From NCBI RefSeq assembly GCF_017329615.1, contig NZ_JAFMTW010000029.1, positions 1 through 40,815 of the forward strand: 40,815 nt of DNA, written 5' to 3'. The notes beneath the pieces are model-generated. The model saw only the letters and a program-made list of their open reading frames with translations. It was not told the origin of the DNA and searched no databases. A program made the translations under genes and the position numbers. This stretch comes from Alicyclobacillus suci (GTDB lineage: Bacteria > Bacillota > Bacilli > Alicyclobacillales > Alicyclobacillaceae). The number at the start of each line of letters is the position of its first letter. The stretch's first letter is position 1. Shown piece by piece: positions 16,019 to 23,521 of the stretch.

Positions 16019-17224
16019 ATGGATGGACGAAAAAGTATACTCGCTCTCATCGCATTGGCAGTGAGTGCATTTGCAATTGGGACGACAGAATTTATCAGTG
16101 TTGGGCTCTTGCCGCTGATTTCGAGAGACCTACACGTTTCTATTACTACGGCAGGACTCACGGTGACACTCTACGCGCTTGGCGTAACGTTCGGTGCACC
16201 AATTCTCACTTCGTTGACATCGCGTATGGCAAAGAAATCTCTTCTCCTTCTCATCATGATATTTTTCATGATTGGAAACGGCATCGCCGCAAGCGCTGGA
16301 AACATTGATGTGCTGCTTGTAGGGCGCGTGCTCGCTGCATTTTCTCACGGCGTATTCATGTCGATTGGGTCTACCATTGCGGCCGATCTCGTCCCGAGCA
16401 ATCGCCGGGCGACTGCCATTTCCATCATGTTCACTGGACTCACTGTGGCCACTGTGACAGGCGTGCCCTTCGGTACCTTCATTGGCCAACACTTTGGCTG
16501 GCGCTTGACGTTTCTCATGATTGTTGCCATCGGCGTGATCGCGTTTGTGGCCAACAGCCTGCTTATCCCTTCCGATTTACACAGGGGAGGCTCCACGAGC
16601 ATTCGCATGCAAAGCAAGCTGTTCGCGCATGGACCGTTATTGCTTGTGTTTGCCATCACGGCACTGGGATATGGGGGCACATTTGTCGTCTTTACGTATT
16701 TGTCTCCTCTTTTGCAGCAAGTCACACACTTCTCGAGCCAAGCGATTGCAGTCATTCTGCTCATTTACGGTGTGGCCATTGCGATCGGGAACACAATTGG
16801 GGGGAAGGTGGCAAACCGAAACCCAATTCATGCATTGCTGATCATGTTTATCGCGCAGGTTGTCGTTTTAGCTATCTTGAAATTTGCACTTCCATTTAAA
16901 ATTCCGGCACTGCTCATGGTGTGCCTGATGGGGTTGTTCGCGTTTATGAATGTGCCTGGCCTGCAACATTATGTGGTCATCCTTGCGAAACGACTTGTGC
17001 CGGAAGCTGTGGATACCGCATCCGCAATCAACATTGCGGCCTTCAACGCGGGTATCGCGATGGGGTCTTTCCTTGGGGGCGTGGTGACAAACTCGGTTGG
17101 ACTCGCCGATACGACTTGGGTTGGTGCATTGATGATACTGTTGGCTGTATTTTTAACCGGTTGGAGTCGTGCTTTGGAAAGAAGATATCAAGGGGCGTCC
17201 GAGATGGAACCACTTTACCAGTGA
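16019..17224 (+). CDS. MFS transporter, DHA1 (AraJ/YdhP-like) family
   Basis: About 401 residues with 12 predicted transmembrane helices. The start ALAVSAFAIGTTEFISVGLLP is typical of DHA1 sugar or drug efflux proteins such as AraJ and YdhP, followed by the loop 2-3 motif region (TSRMAKKSLLLL) and the antiporter segment VGRVLAAFSHGVFMSIGST. Function: proton-driven export of a small molecule, substrate unknown. ATG at 16019 follows GGGTGGTGA with 6 bases; earlier in-frame ATGs at 15953 and 15992 have no ribosome binding site. It is divergent from an HxlR-type regulator gene that probably controls it. Confidence 0.88.
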   Translation: MDGRKSILALIALAVSAFAIGTTEFISVGLLPLISRDLHVSITTAGLTVTLYALGVTFGAPILTSLTSRMAKKSLLLLIMIFFMIGNGIAASAGNIDVLLVGRVLAAFSHGVFMSIGSTIAADLVPSNRRATAISIMFTGLTVATVTGVPFGTFIGQHFGWRLTFLMIVAIGVIAFVANSLLIPSDLHRGGSTSIRMQSKLFAHGPLLLVFAITALGYGGTFVVFTYLSPLLQQVTHFSSQAIAVILLIYGVAIAIGNTIGGKVANRNPIHALLIMFIAQVVVLAILKFALPFKIPALLMVCLMGLFAFMNVPGLQHYVVILAKRLVPEAVDTASAINIAAFNAGIAMGSFLGGVVTNSVGLADTTWVGALMILLAVFLTGWSRALERRYQGASEMEPLYQ

Positions 17225-17265
17225 ATCAGGCTGGTTTCGTATCAAAAAAGATGCTGTACGAGGAT

Positions 17266-17762
17266 ATGATGATGGGACAGAATCTACAAAGCCGCGTGAC
17301 GTTACACAATGGGGTTCAAATGCCTTGGTTTGGGCTAGGTGTGTTTAAAGTGGAAGAAGGCAGAGAACTAGTTGAAGCAATTCAGTCAGCGGTGGGATAC
17401 GGGTACCGCAGTATCGACACGGCGGCTATTTACGGGAACGAGCACAGCGTTGGACAGGGCATCCGCGAGGCGCTCTCTGAGAATGGGTTGCAAAGAGAAG
17501 ACATCTTTGTGACGTCGAAGGTTTGGAATGCCGATTTGGGCTTTGAATCCACGTTGGCAGCGTATGAGGCCAGCCTCAATCGGCTTGGGCTGAACTATCG
17601 CAGCACGGCGTGATCACCATTCCGAAATCTACAAAAGCGCACCGAATTATCGAGAATGCATCCATTTTTGATTTTGAATTGACCATCGAAGATATGGAGC
17701 AGATTGATGCGTTAAATCGAGATTTTCGCGTGGGGCCAGACCCGGATAACTTTGATTTTTGA
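17266..17762 (+). pseudogene. Aldo/keto reductase with large internal deletion
   Basis: The first part encodes a normal N-terminus (TLHNGVQMPWFGLGVFKVEEG, GYRSIDTAAIYGNE, VTSKVWNADLG with Asp, Tyr and Lys of the catalytic site) up to LNRLGLNY, where the frame ends at 17611-17613. In another frame, starting about 17599, [19 protein letters not shown] to [13 protein letters not shown] is the normal C-terminal end. About 110-120 residues of the barrel are missing at the junction near 17596-17600. The remaining pieces cannot make the enzyme. The gene follows the MFS gene and probably shared its transcript. Confidence 0.85.
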
Positions 17763-17795
17763 TTGGAATCTGCACCATTCGCAGGAACACGGAGT

Positions 17796-17831
17796 ACCAC
17801 CGCAGCCAACGTCACTGCTGGCTGCGGTGGT
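17796..17831. terminator. Hairpin between convergent genes
   Basis: ACCACCGCAGCCA (17796-17808) and TGGCTGCGGTGGT (17819-17831) are perfect complements. It separates the aldo/keto reductase remnant from the leftward histidine kinase gene and may end both transcripts; there is no clear T-run. Confidence 0.6.
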
Positions 17832-17850
17832 GCCATTATTAGGCTGTCTT

Positions 17851-19359
17851 CTATCTTGTCTTAGGCGCTTTGCGAATCGGTAAGCGAATGGTAAATGTCG
17901 TACCTTGCCCCACTTCACTCTCGCACGTAATCGAGCCACCGTGACGTTCCACAATGGACTGTGATATTGCAAGCCCAAGGCCCGCCCCGCCATGCTTACG
18001 CGAACGGTCCGTATCAATTCGATAAAACCGTTCGAATAAATGTGCCAGATGCTCGGGGGGAATACCTGTACCATTATCCATCACGGATAGGGATACACTT
18101 TGTTCCGTTGATTGCGTCTCTTTCACTAAGGATATTTTAATTCTTCCACGGATAGCGTCTGTGTGCGCCACAGCATTATGGAATAGGTTGAGTACGACTT
18201 GTTTCATTCGATCACTGTCGTACACCATACGAACTTCGTCGTTTGCTATGAGACATACCTGCCGTGATCCTGCTAGCACATGTAGTTGAGGTTCCATGTC
18301 TCGGATCAATTGATCTAGACGACTCTCCTTCAAGTCGAGCGGACGTTCCTCATCGAGCCTTGCCAACGTGAGTAGATCTTGAACCAGTTTCGACAAGCGT
18401 CCCGTTTCATTCAACATGCTGCGAAGTGCTTTGTACAACTGGTCGGGATTATTGGCCGCACCTCTCAACAATACCTCGACAAACCCATGAATGGATGTGA
18501 GCGGCGTGCGTAACTCATGGGAAGCATCAGAAACAAACTGACGCATTTTCTCCTTTGACCTTCGCTCAGACTCAAATGCGTCAGAGAGTCGTTCCAACAT
18601 GGAATTAAACGATGACGCAAGCACTTCGATTTCGCTTTGGGCTTTCTTCAGGACAATTCGCTCATCCATGTTGCCCGCATCTACTCGTTTGACTGACGTC
18701 GTCATTTGTGACAGTGGCACCAGCGTGCGTCTTAACGTAGGTAAAAAGGTGAACAGTCCAATGATTAGCGCACCAATGCCCAGAAAAATAAAGGTCATTA
18801 ATTGCTGCATCAATACGTGTTTGAGATCTCGTAGGCTCATGCTAACCTGGACGACACCAATATGTTGATCTTTTGGACCAACTGGTATTAAAACAACGAT
18901 ATCGCGTGCCCCATTACTGGTAGTGACAACTTGGTAGTGCTTTTCGTGCTTATCATCACTCACATCATTCAACACGGATAGATATGTCGAGGTACTTAAA
19001 CGCGGTGCAGGGTCAGCATCGGGTGCGCGAAAAATCGTTTGATAATTTCCGTTCACGGTGATGAAGGATACCGTTGAATCGTGAACAGTAAATTCAAACT
19101 TTCGGGCGTCATTATCTGTCTGGTGGGCAGGTACCCCATCTGCGTTAAGCCAACTCTGGACTGGTACAGAACGAATCTGATTCTCGATATTTTCAGTTGT
19201 ATTTTCATAAAGAAAGTGACTCATAAAAACGTACTGAAAAGCGCCGATGAGAATCAGTAATCCAGACAAAATGAGCAAGCAACGGGACAAAAGCTGATAT
19301 TGTAGGGAACGAGGCGTTACCCACTTCTTCAGGAACGACGAAATCGCTGATATCATCAT
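17851..19359 (-). CDS. Sensor histidine kinase with HAMP domain
   Basis: A 502-residue two-helix kinase. TM1 is about residues 25-46, the extracellular sensor about 47-165, and TM2 about 178-198 followed by HAMP (LVPLSQMTTSVKRVDAGNMDERIV). The HisKA box FVSDASHELRTPLTSIHGF holds the phosphorylated His; the N, G1 and G2 boxes follow (VVLNLFHNAVAHT, VMDNGTGI, GGAGLGLAIS). It is a classical EnvZ/PhoR-type kinase. Its start overlaps the stop of the regulator gene by four bases, a coupled pair. It is the last gene of a leftward operon with apbE and membrane proteins, so the signal may concern envelope redox state (inference). Confidence 0.92.
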   Translation of the reverse strand: MMISAISSFLKKWVTPRSLQYQLLSRCLLILSGLLILIGAFQYVFMSHFLYENTTENIENQIRSVPVQSWLNADGVPAHQTDNDARKFEFTVHDSTVSFITVNGNYQTIFRAPDADPAPRLSTSTYLSVLNDVSDDKHEKHYQVVTTSNGARDIVVLIPVGPKDQHIGVVQVSMSLRDLKHVLMQQLMTFIFLGIGALIIGLFTFLPTLRRTLVPLSQMTTSVKRVDAGNMDERIVLKKAQSEIEVLASSFNSMLERLSDAFESERRSKEKMRQFVSDASHELRTPLTSIHGFVEVLLRGAANNPDQLYKALRSMLNETGRLSKLVQDLLTLARLDEERPLDLKESRLDQLIRDMEPQLHVLAGSRQVCLIANDEVRMVYDSDRMKQVVLNLFHNAVAHTDAIRGRIKISLVKETQSTEQSVSLSVMDNGTGIPPEHLAHLFERFYRIDTDRSRKHGGAGLGLAISQSIVERHGGSITCESEVGQGTTFTIRLPIRKAPKTR

Positions 19360-20036
19360 ACGTCTACACGATAGCCCGAACCGCGTACGGTTCGAATGTG
19401 CTGGTGTTCAGTATCGTTTAGTTTTTCTCGCAAGGAGCTGATGTAGACTTCAACAATGTTGTCTTGTCCGGCGAAGTCATAGCCCCAAACCTGATCTAAA
19501 ATCTTTGCCTTACTGAGGACAATCCCGTGATTAATCACGAGATACTTTAATAGCTCATACTCGGTAGGCGAAAGCGAGAGTTTATTTCCTTGAAAAGTGA
19601 CTTCTTTTCGTGCATCGTCAATCCGGTACGGTCCTACCACCAGTTCATTGAGTAACTGTGGGAATTGATTGCGAATCCGCGCGTGGATTCTTGCCAAAAG
19701 TTCTTGAAAGCTAAACGGCTTGACCATGTAATCATCAGCGCCTAGCGTGAGTCCCTTTACGCGGTCGTCCACGTCGTCTTTCGCAGTGAGCATGATAACG
19801 GCCACATTCTCAGTCTTTTTTAACAGAGTGCATACTTCGAAACCGTTCATACCTGGCATCATGATGTCTAAAATCACGATGTGTGGATGAAATTCCTTTG
19901 CCTGATTGATGGCTGACATACCATCGGAAGCCGTTGAAACCTGAAACCCTTCATTCTGCAGTCCTAACTCTAAAAATTGGAGGATGTTTTCCTCGTCGTC
20001 CACGAGGAGAATTTTCACGTCAGAACACTGGTACAT
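19356..20036 (-). CDS. OmpR/PhoB-family response regulator
   Basis: A 226-residue regulator: receiver with acidic Asp13-Asp14, phosphoacceptor Asp57 in IVILDIMMPGMNGFE, Thr in IMLTAKDD and Lys in YMVKPFSF; then a winged-helix DNA-binding domain (LSPTEYELLKYLV, VYISSLREKL, IRTVRGSGYRV). It pairs with the kinase whose gene overlaps its end. ATG at 20036 has AAGGA about 9 bases before. Some 90 bases separate it from the ferric-reductase-like gene, so it could have its own promoter, but none stands out. Confidence 0.93.
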   Translation of the reverse strand: MYQCSDVKILLVDDEENILQFLELGLQNEGFQVSTASDGMSAINQAKEFHPHIVILDIMMPGMNGFEVCTLLKKTENVAVIMLTAKDDVDDRVKGLTLGADDYMVKPFSFQELLARIHARIRNQFPQLLNELVVGPYRIDDARKEVTFQGNKLSLSPTEYELLKYLVINHGIVLSKAKILDQVWGYDFAGQDNIVEVYISSLREKLNDTEHQHIRTVRGSGYRVDV

Positions 20037-20126
20037 GGGTCACATTCCTTACGTGATGTAATTTATCAAAGTAATGGACTTCATTCGTTTCTGTGGTTTC
20101 ACAACCATACAGGAACGTAAGAACCG

Positions 20127-20786
20127 TTACAAAGGTCTCAAGTGTTGTGGTCGCCTTCCCGTCAAACGTTTCACGACAATGATGACGAGTAGGATTGAAG
20201 GTACACAGTAAATCAGAGATGACCACAACTTACCTGTATCGCTTCCCGTGAGTATGCTGTGGATGGTCACTAAGATGAACATAGGGAAGGCGCCAATGTG
20301 AATGGCCCTCCATATTTTCACGCCTATTTTCTCACGAAAATAAGACGTTACAATCAATAAAAGCCAGCCATATAAAACGAGTATGCCGATACCGGTCGGT
20401 ACGGTTCGGTAGGAATCAATAAATGGAATCAGGATAGAAATCCACGTGAATAGAATCGACTTGTCAGAATATAAGCCCCATAGATGAAAAAAGAGAAACG
20501 GGAAGACCAGTATCGCGGAATACTGATGCACCTGTGTGGCCAATTTCCTGATTTTCAACTTGTCCCAAATACCACTTGTACTAGACGCACCTAACAAGAC
20601 GGCTAAGGAGAGTAAACTGTACGCTGTAAATCCGGACGATCTCGCCATGTACCAGTACATTTTATTTGACTGCGCTGGTGCTGAATACATGACGTGTGTA
20701 AGGAGGCTGGAAGCGGCAATCACGACGCCAACGAGTAGACACGTATAGACGAATGGGAAACGTTGCTGCCTTGTCATAAGTTGCAT
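20127..20786 (-). CDS. Ferric-reductase-like heme membrane protein
   Basis: A 219-residue protein with six hydrophobic segments matching the ferric reductase-like transmembrane domain (PF01794). Heme-ligand candidates come in pairs on two helices: HQYSAILVFPFLFFHLW and HIGAFPMFILVTIHSIL. It lacks the NAD- and FAD-binding domains of complete ferric reductases, so it needs a separate electron donor or acceptor. It should pass electrons across the membrane to an extracellular partner. The apbE gene before it overlaps its start by 13 bases, indicating tight coupling. ATG at 20786 has GGTGG in front; ATG 20777 overlapping the apbE stop is an alternative. Confidence 0.78.
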   Translation of the reverse strand: MQLMTRQQRFPFVYTCLLVGVVIAASSLLTHVMYSAPAQSNKMYWYMARSSGFTAYSLLSLAVLLGASSTSGIWDKLKIRKLATQVHQYSAILVFPFLFFHLWGLYSDKSILFTWISILIPFIDSYRTVPTGIGILVLYGWLLLIVTSYFREKIGVKIWRAIHIGAFPMFILVTIHSILTGSDTGKLWSSLIYCVPSILLVIIVVKRLTGRRPQHLRPL

Positions 20787-21697
20787 GATTTAACCACCGT
20801 TCCATTTTGAGTGATGATGACCCACCCGGCACAATCCTGATTGTTTAACCACGGAATTCCTTTTTCTGTTCCCATGATCAGTGCCACTTTTGCCTGAACT
20901 TCTGCGGTCACCAGATTACGGTGAATAACGCTACAAGATATCATGTCTGATTGAACGGGAACGCCTAGGAATGGGTCAATGATGTGATGAACAGTTTGTC
21001 CGTGGTTTTTCCACGTTCTTTTGTAAGTTCCGCTCGTGGCCACAGCTAGATCATGGATGTCCAGTAGTAGGATATGGTCGTTTGTATCAAATGGGCTGCG
21101 AATGCCGACGCTCCAAGATCGAGTACCGTTATACCCGTCGCAGATCACGTCCCCACCTGCATTACACACAAATTGGTGCACTCCTACACTTCGCAAATCA
21201 CTTGCAATTTGCTGGACAATCCATCCCTTGGCAATGCCACCTAAATCAATCTGATAGCCTGGTTCAAGCCATACTTGATATTCGGTCCCTTGAATTCTCA
21301 GGTCGAATGGGCAGTGCATGGGACTTACATACGGTATCTCGATCACGGGCCGAACAGTGTTGTCGTCGATTTGTTCAAACGGCACGCTATACCCTAATTG
21401 CTTCATGACAGCACCTAAGCACGGATTGAACAAACCGCGGGTCGTAACGAAGAAATCCTTTGCTAGTTGGAGAACTTCATATAGGCACGGACGAATCTGT
21501 ATCCATTTTCCCGTTGAATGATTTATGTGATTTAGGTCACTGTCTCGATGAAACCGTGTAAAGATGGATTCCAACTGAGTCATTTTTCTAGCTGCGTCGG
21601 CGAGAATTCTCGAGCGCTCGAAATCGTCGCCGATACACGAATTGGGGATCTCCATATAGATGTCGGTTCCCATTGCTCGAAAGGTCCGAGATGTCAT
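20774..21697 (-). CDS. apbE: FAD:protein FMN transferase (ApbE)
   Basis: A 307-residue ApbE-family enzyme, which attaches FMN from FAD to a Thr or Ser of an exported flavoprotein, using magnesium. Seen are the N-terminal RTFRAMGTDIYMEI, the DLGGIAKGWIVQQI motif, FVCNAGGDV and the SGTYKRT...HHIIDPFLGVPV region. There is no obvious lipoprotein signal, so it may act in the cytosol or be held at the membrane through partners. AGGAGG precedes ATG 21697. The acceptor of the flavin is not apparent: no protein in this operon shows the usual D-x-x-(S/T)-G-A-T acceptor motif. Confidence 0.9.
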   Translation of the reverse strand: MTSRTFRAMGTDIYMEIPNSCIGDDFERSRILADAARKMTQLESIFTRFHRDSDLNHINHSTGKWIQIRPCLYEVLQLAKDFFVTTRGLFNPCLGAVMKQLGYSVPFEQIDDNTVRPVIEIPYVSPMHCPFDLRIQGTEYQVWLEPGYQIDLGGIAKGWIVQQIASDLRSVGVHQFVCNAGGDVICDGYNGTRSWSVGIRSPFDTNDHILLLDIHDLAVATSGTYKRTWKNHGQTVHHIIDPFLGVPVQSDMISCSVIHRNLVTAEVQAKVALIMGTEKGIPWLNNQDCAGWVIITQNGTVVKSCNL

Positions 21698-21709
21698 GGT
21701 TTAGTCCTC

Positions 21710-22342
21710 CTATGAGGCAGACGAAGACGTATCCGGGAATGGCTGCTGACTCTGTGTAACGCCGCCTGACTGTGAATCAGAGCCAGCCCCGTAGCCCGAG
21801 CTACCCGTTCCAAAATTTGAGTCAGACGATCCCTCGTCCTCACTCGATGACGATTGCGACGTTTGGCCATTGTTCGTATCGTCGTTGGAGGCAGACGAGG
21901 GCGAATTCAGGCGATCTGTTTGATATTGTTTTACGGCGTTTTGGAGTGCGGCTAGGGTTTTGGAATCCACTTCGCCTGTAACAGGCAATCCGTAATGAGA
22001 TTGAAATGCCTTGATGGCACTTGTTGTGACCGGCCCGTAGTACGAAGTAATCGTATGGTTGAAGAAGCCTAGTTCAGCCAACTGTTCTTGGATATTTGAA
22101 ATCTGGCGATTTGTCATGCCTTCTTTAAACAACACACCACTGTTTGCATTCGACGTAACACTTGTCGATTTGGCTTGAGCTTGACTAGCACTGGCGTTCG
22201 CGCCCGTTTGGGCGATGTCGTGCCATATTCCAAAAAAGCTAGTGAAGGAAAAGACAGGCAGGCTCCATGACAATCCTCTCATCCAATTACGCATTCGGAT
22301 TTCCCGTTTTTCGCGGATTGCTTTCTTTTCCTCTGGTGTCAC
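21710..22342 (-). CDS. Membrane-anchored peptidoglycan-binding protein
   Basis: A 210-residue protein. A short charged N-terminus precedes one membrane anchor (about residues 22-41, LSWSLPVFSFTSFFGIW). Outside, a PG_binding_1 domain follows (about 77-133: RQISNIQEQLAELGFF, YGPVTTSAIKAFQSHYGLPV, VDSKTLAALQ). The last 70 residues are a low-complexity Ser/Gly/Asp/Gln tail (residues about 145-210) typical of cell-wall-exposed linkers. The GTG start at 22342 has AAAGGGAG 10 bases before. It is the first gene of the leftward operon with apbE, the heme membrane protein and the two-component pair. Confidence 0.8.
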   Translation of the reverse strand: MTPEEKKAIREKREIRMRNWMRGLSWSLPVFSFTSFFGIWHDIAQTGANASASQAQAKSTSVTSNANSGVLFKEGMTNRQISNIQEQLAELGFFNHTITSYYGPVTTSAIKAFQSHYGLPVTGEVDSKTLAALQNAVKQYQTDRLNSPSSASNDDTNNGQTSQSSSSEDEGSSDSNFGTGSSGYGAGSDSQSGGVTQSQQPFPDTSSSAS

Positions 22343-22589
22343 CGTTTCTCTACTCCCTTTCAGGATGTGCTTGGACGGAAAGCGCGTGATTGCTCATCAC
22401 ATTTCGTTTTTCAAAATTGGGAGAGACGCAGCGTTCAGTCAAACTATTTTTACTGTAGGAACCTGAGGACGATTTGAAGGTTAGCTGAAAGTTTGCTGAG
22501 CGTACGTATTGTCCTGAGTAGGTATACCCTTTGTTGTGGCAGCGTTTGAATGCGAATTTGCAAAGCTGAAGAAAAATGAAATTCACCAC

Positions 22590-22618
22590 TTGCATACGAA
22601 ATTCAACCTGCTTACAAT
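22590..22618 (+). promoter_or_regulatory. Sigma-A promoter of SPW gene
   Basis: TTGCAT (22590-22595) and TACAAT (22613-22618) with a 17-base spacer. The expected start site is about 22625, directly before the CIRCE element. Confidence 0.75.
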
Positions 22619-22629
22619 ATGAATCGAAG

Positions 22630-22656
22630 TTAGCACTCACCTCCGCCGAGTGCTAA
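22630..22656 (+). promoter_or_regulatory. CIRCE operator (HrcA binding site)
   Basis: TTAGCACTC (22630-22638), nine bases, GAGTGCTAA (22648-22656): an exact match to the CIRCE consensus TTAGCACTC-N9-GAGTGCTAA. HrcA binds it and represses at normal temperature. It sits in the 5' untranslated region, as in groE and dnaK operons, but the gene behind it is an SPW-repeat membrane protein. Confidence 0.95.
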
Positions 22657-22690
22657 CAAAATCAAAATCATGGAAAAGGGGATGTTGTCT

Positions 22691-23062
22691 ATGAAGTGGC
22701 GGAACTCGTTGGCTGCGGTCATCGGTGCGTGGTTTATCGTTGCTCCATGGGCTCTCCAATTCTCCGGAAACACGACAGCCGTGTGGTTGAGCGTGGTTCT
22801 TGGGGCCATTCAACTGCTGAGCTCTGCGTGGGCAGCGTATGCGAAGCAGTCAGGCGGATGGAAACAGTGGCAATTATGGGTATCGATTGTGACAGGTGTC
22901 TGGTTTGTCATTCAGCCATTTATCTTCTCTCTTGATGTTGCAGAAACGTGGATTAGTGTAATTCTGGGCGTTATCACTGTGGTCTTGCATGTTTGGACGA
23001 TGGCCGTCAAAGAGGATGCATCTACTGACAAAACAAAGGGCGGTCATCACGCGCATGCTTAA
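22691..23062 (+). CDS. SPW-repeat membrane protein, HrcA-controlled
   Basis: About 123 residues with four hydrophobic segments and two copies of the SPW-type motif (GAWFIVAPWALQFSG and GVWFVIQPFIFSLDV). The tail is hydrophilic and ends in His-rich GGHHAHA. SPW-repeat proteins are small membrane proteins of unknown function. ATG at 22691 has AAGGGG (22676-22681) 9 bases before; an ATG at 22670 lacks a site. The gene is monocistronic: promoter, CIRCE, gene, hairpin. The operator implies induction by heat or protein-folding stress. Confidence 0.85.
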   Translation: MKWRNSLAAVIGAWFIVAPWALQFSGNTTAVWLSVVLGAIQLLSSAWAAYAKQSGGWKQWQLWVSIVTGVWFVIQPFIFSLDVAETWISVILGVITVVLHVWTMAVKEDASTDKTKGGHHAHA

Positions 23063-23066
23063 TTTG

Positions 23067-23093
23067 GAAGGGTTGCCTGTCAGGCAACCCTTC
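23067..23093 (+). terminator. Hairpin after SPW gene
   Basis: GAAGGGTTGCCTG (23067-23079) and CAGGCAACCCTTC (23081-23093) are perfect complements; the T-run is weak (TATCATT). It may serve transcripts from both sides. Confidence 0.7.
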
Positions 23094-23142
23094 TATCATT
23101 CATTTCGCAGGTGGATCAGTGATTAGAACTGTTATAAAAAAT

Positions 23143-23521
23143 TTACGATGTTTGAAGTAGTGCGTTTTGGGCTCTTAATAGGGCCTGCTGTAAGGATGAT
23201 TCCACTGTGATTTTATGAATGAAATTTTGGCTGGAGTTCAGCAATTGCTTTGCGAGTTTCGCGCTGATGCCGGTCAGCACAGCCTCGCACCCCAAAAGCG
23301 TAATGCCATTGATCACGCGTTCAAACGTCTCTAATGAAATGTCATTGGTGACGATGGTGCCGGAAAGATCAATGAAAATCTTATTTAGATTTTTGTTTTC
23401 CAATTGGTCCAGAAGTCGTTCTTCAATAATATTCAATCGCTCGTTATCTAATGGACCAATGACTGGAAACACGGCAAAACCGTCAAAGAGCGGAATCACG
23501 GGTACACTTAATTCTTCAATG
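23143..23521 (-). pseudogene. STAS domain, detached C-terminal part of kinase-RsbR-STAS gene
   Basis: The frame encodes an RsbR/RsbS-like STAS domain: VIEELSVPVIPLFDGFAVFP, VIGPLDNER, IFIDLSGTIVTND with the Thr/Ser region used in stressosome phosphorylation, and LLGCEAVLTGISAKLAKQL. GTG at 23499 is the only start-like codon and has no good ribosome binding site. Removing one copy of a 17-base tandem repeat (23522-23555) fuses this frame seamlessly to the upstream kinase (VLHSQRAVIEELSVPV). So it is the end of a split gene; it may be expressed only by read-through or after loss of the repeat. Confidence 0.75.
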
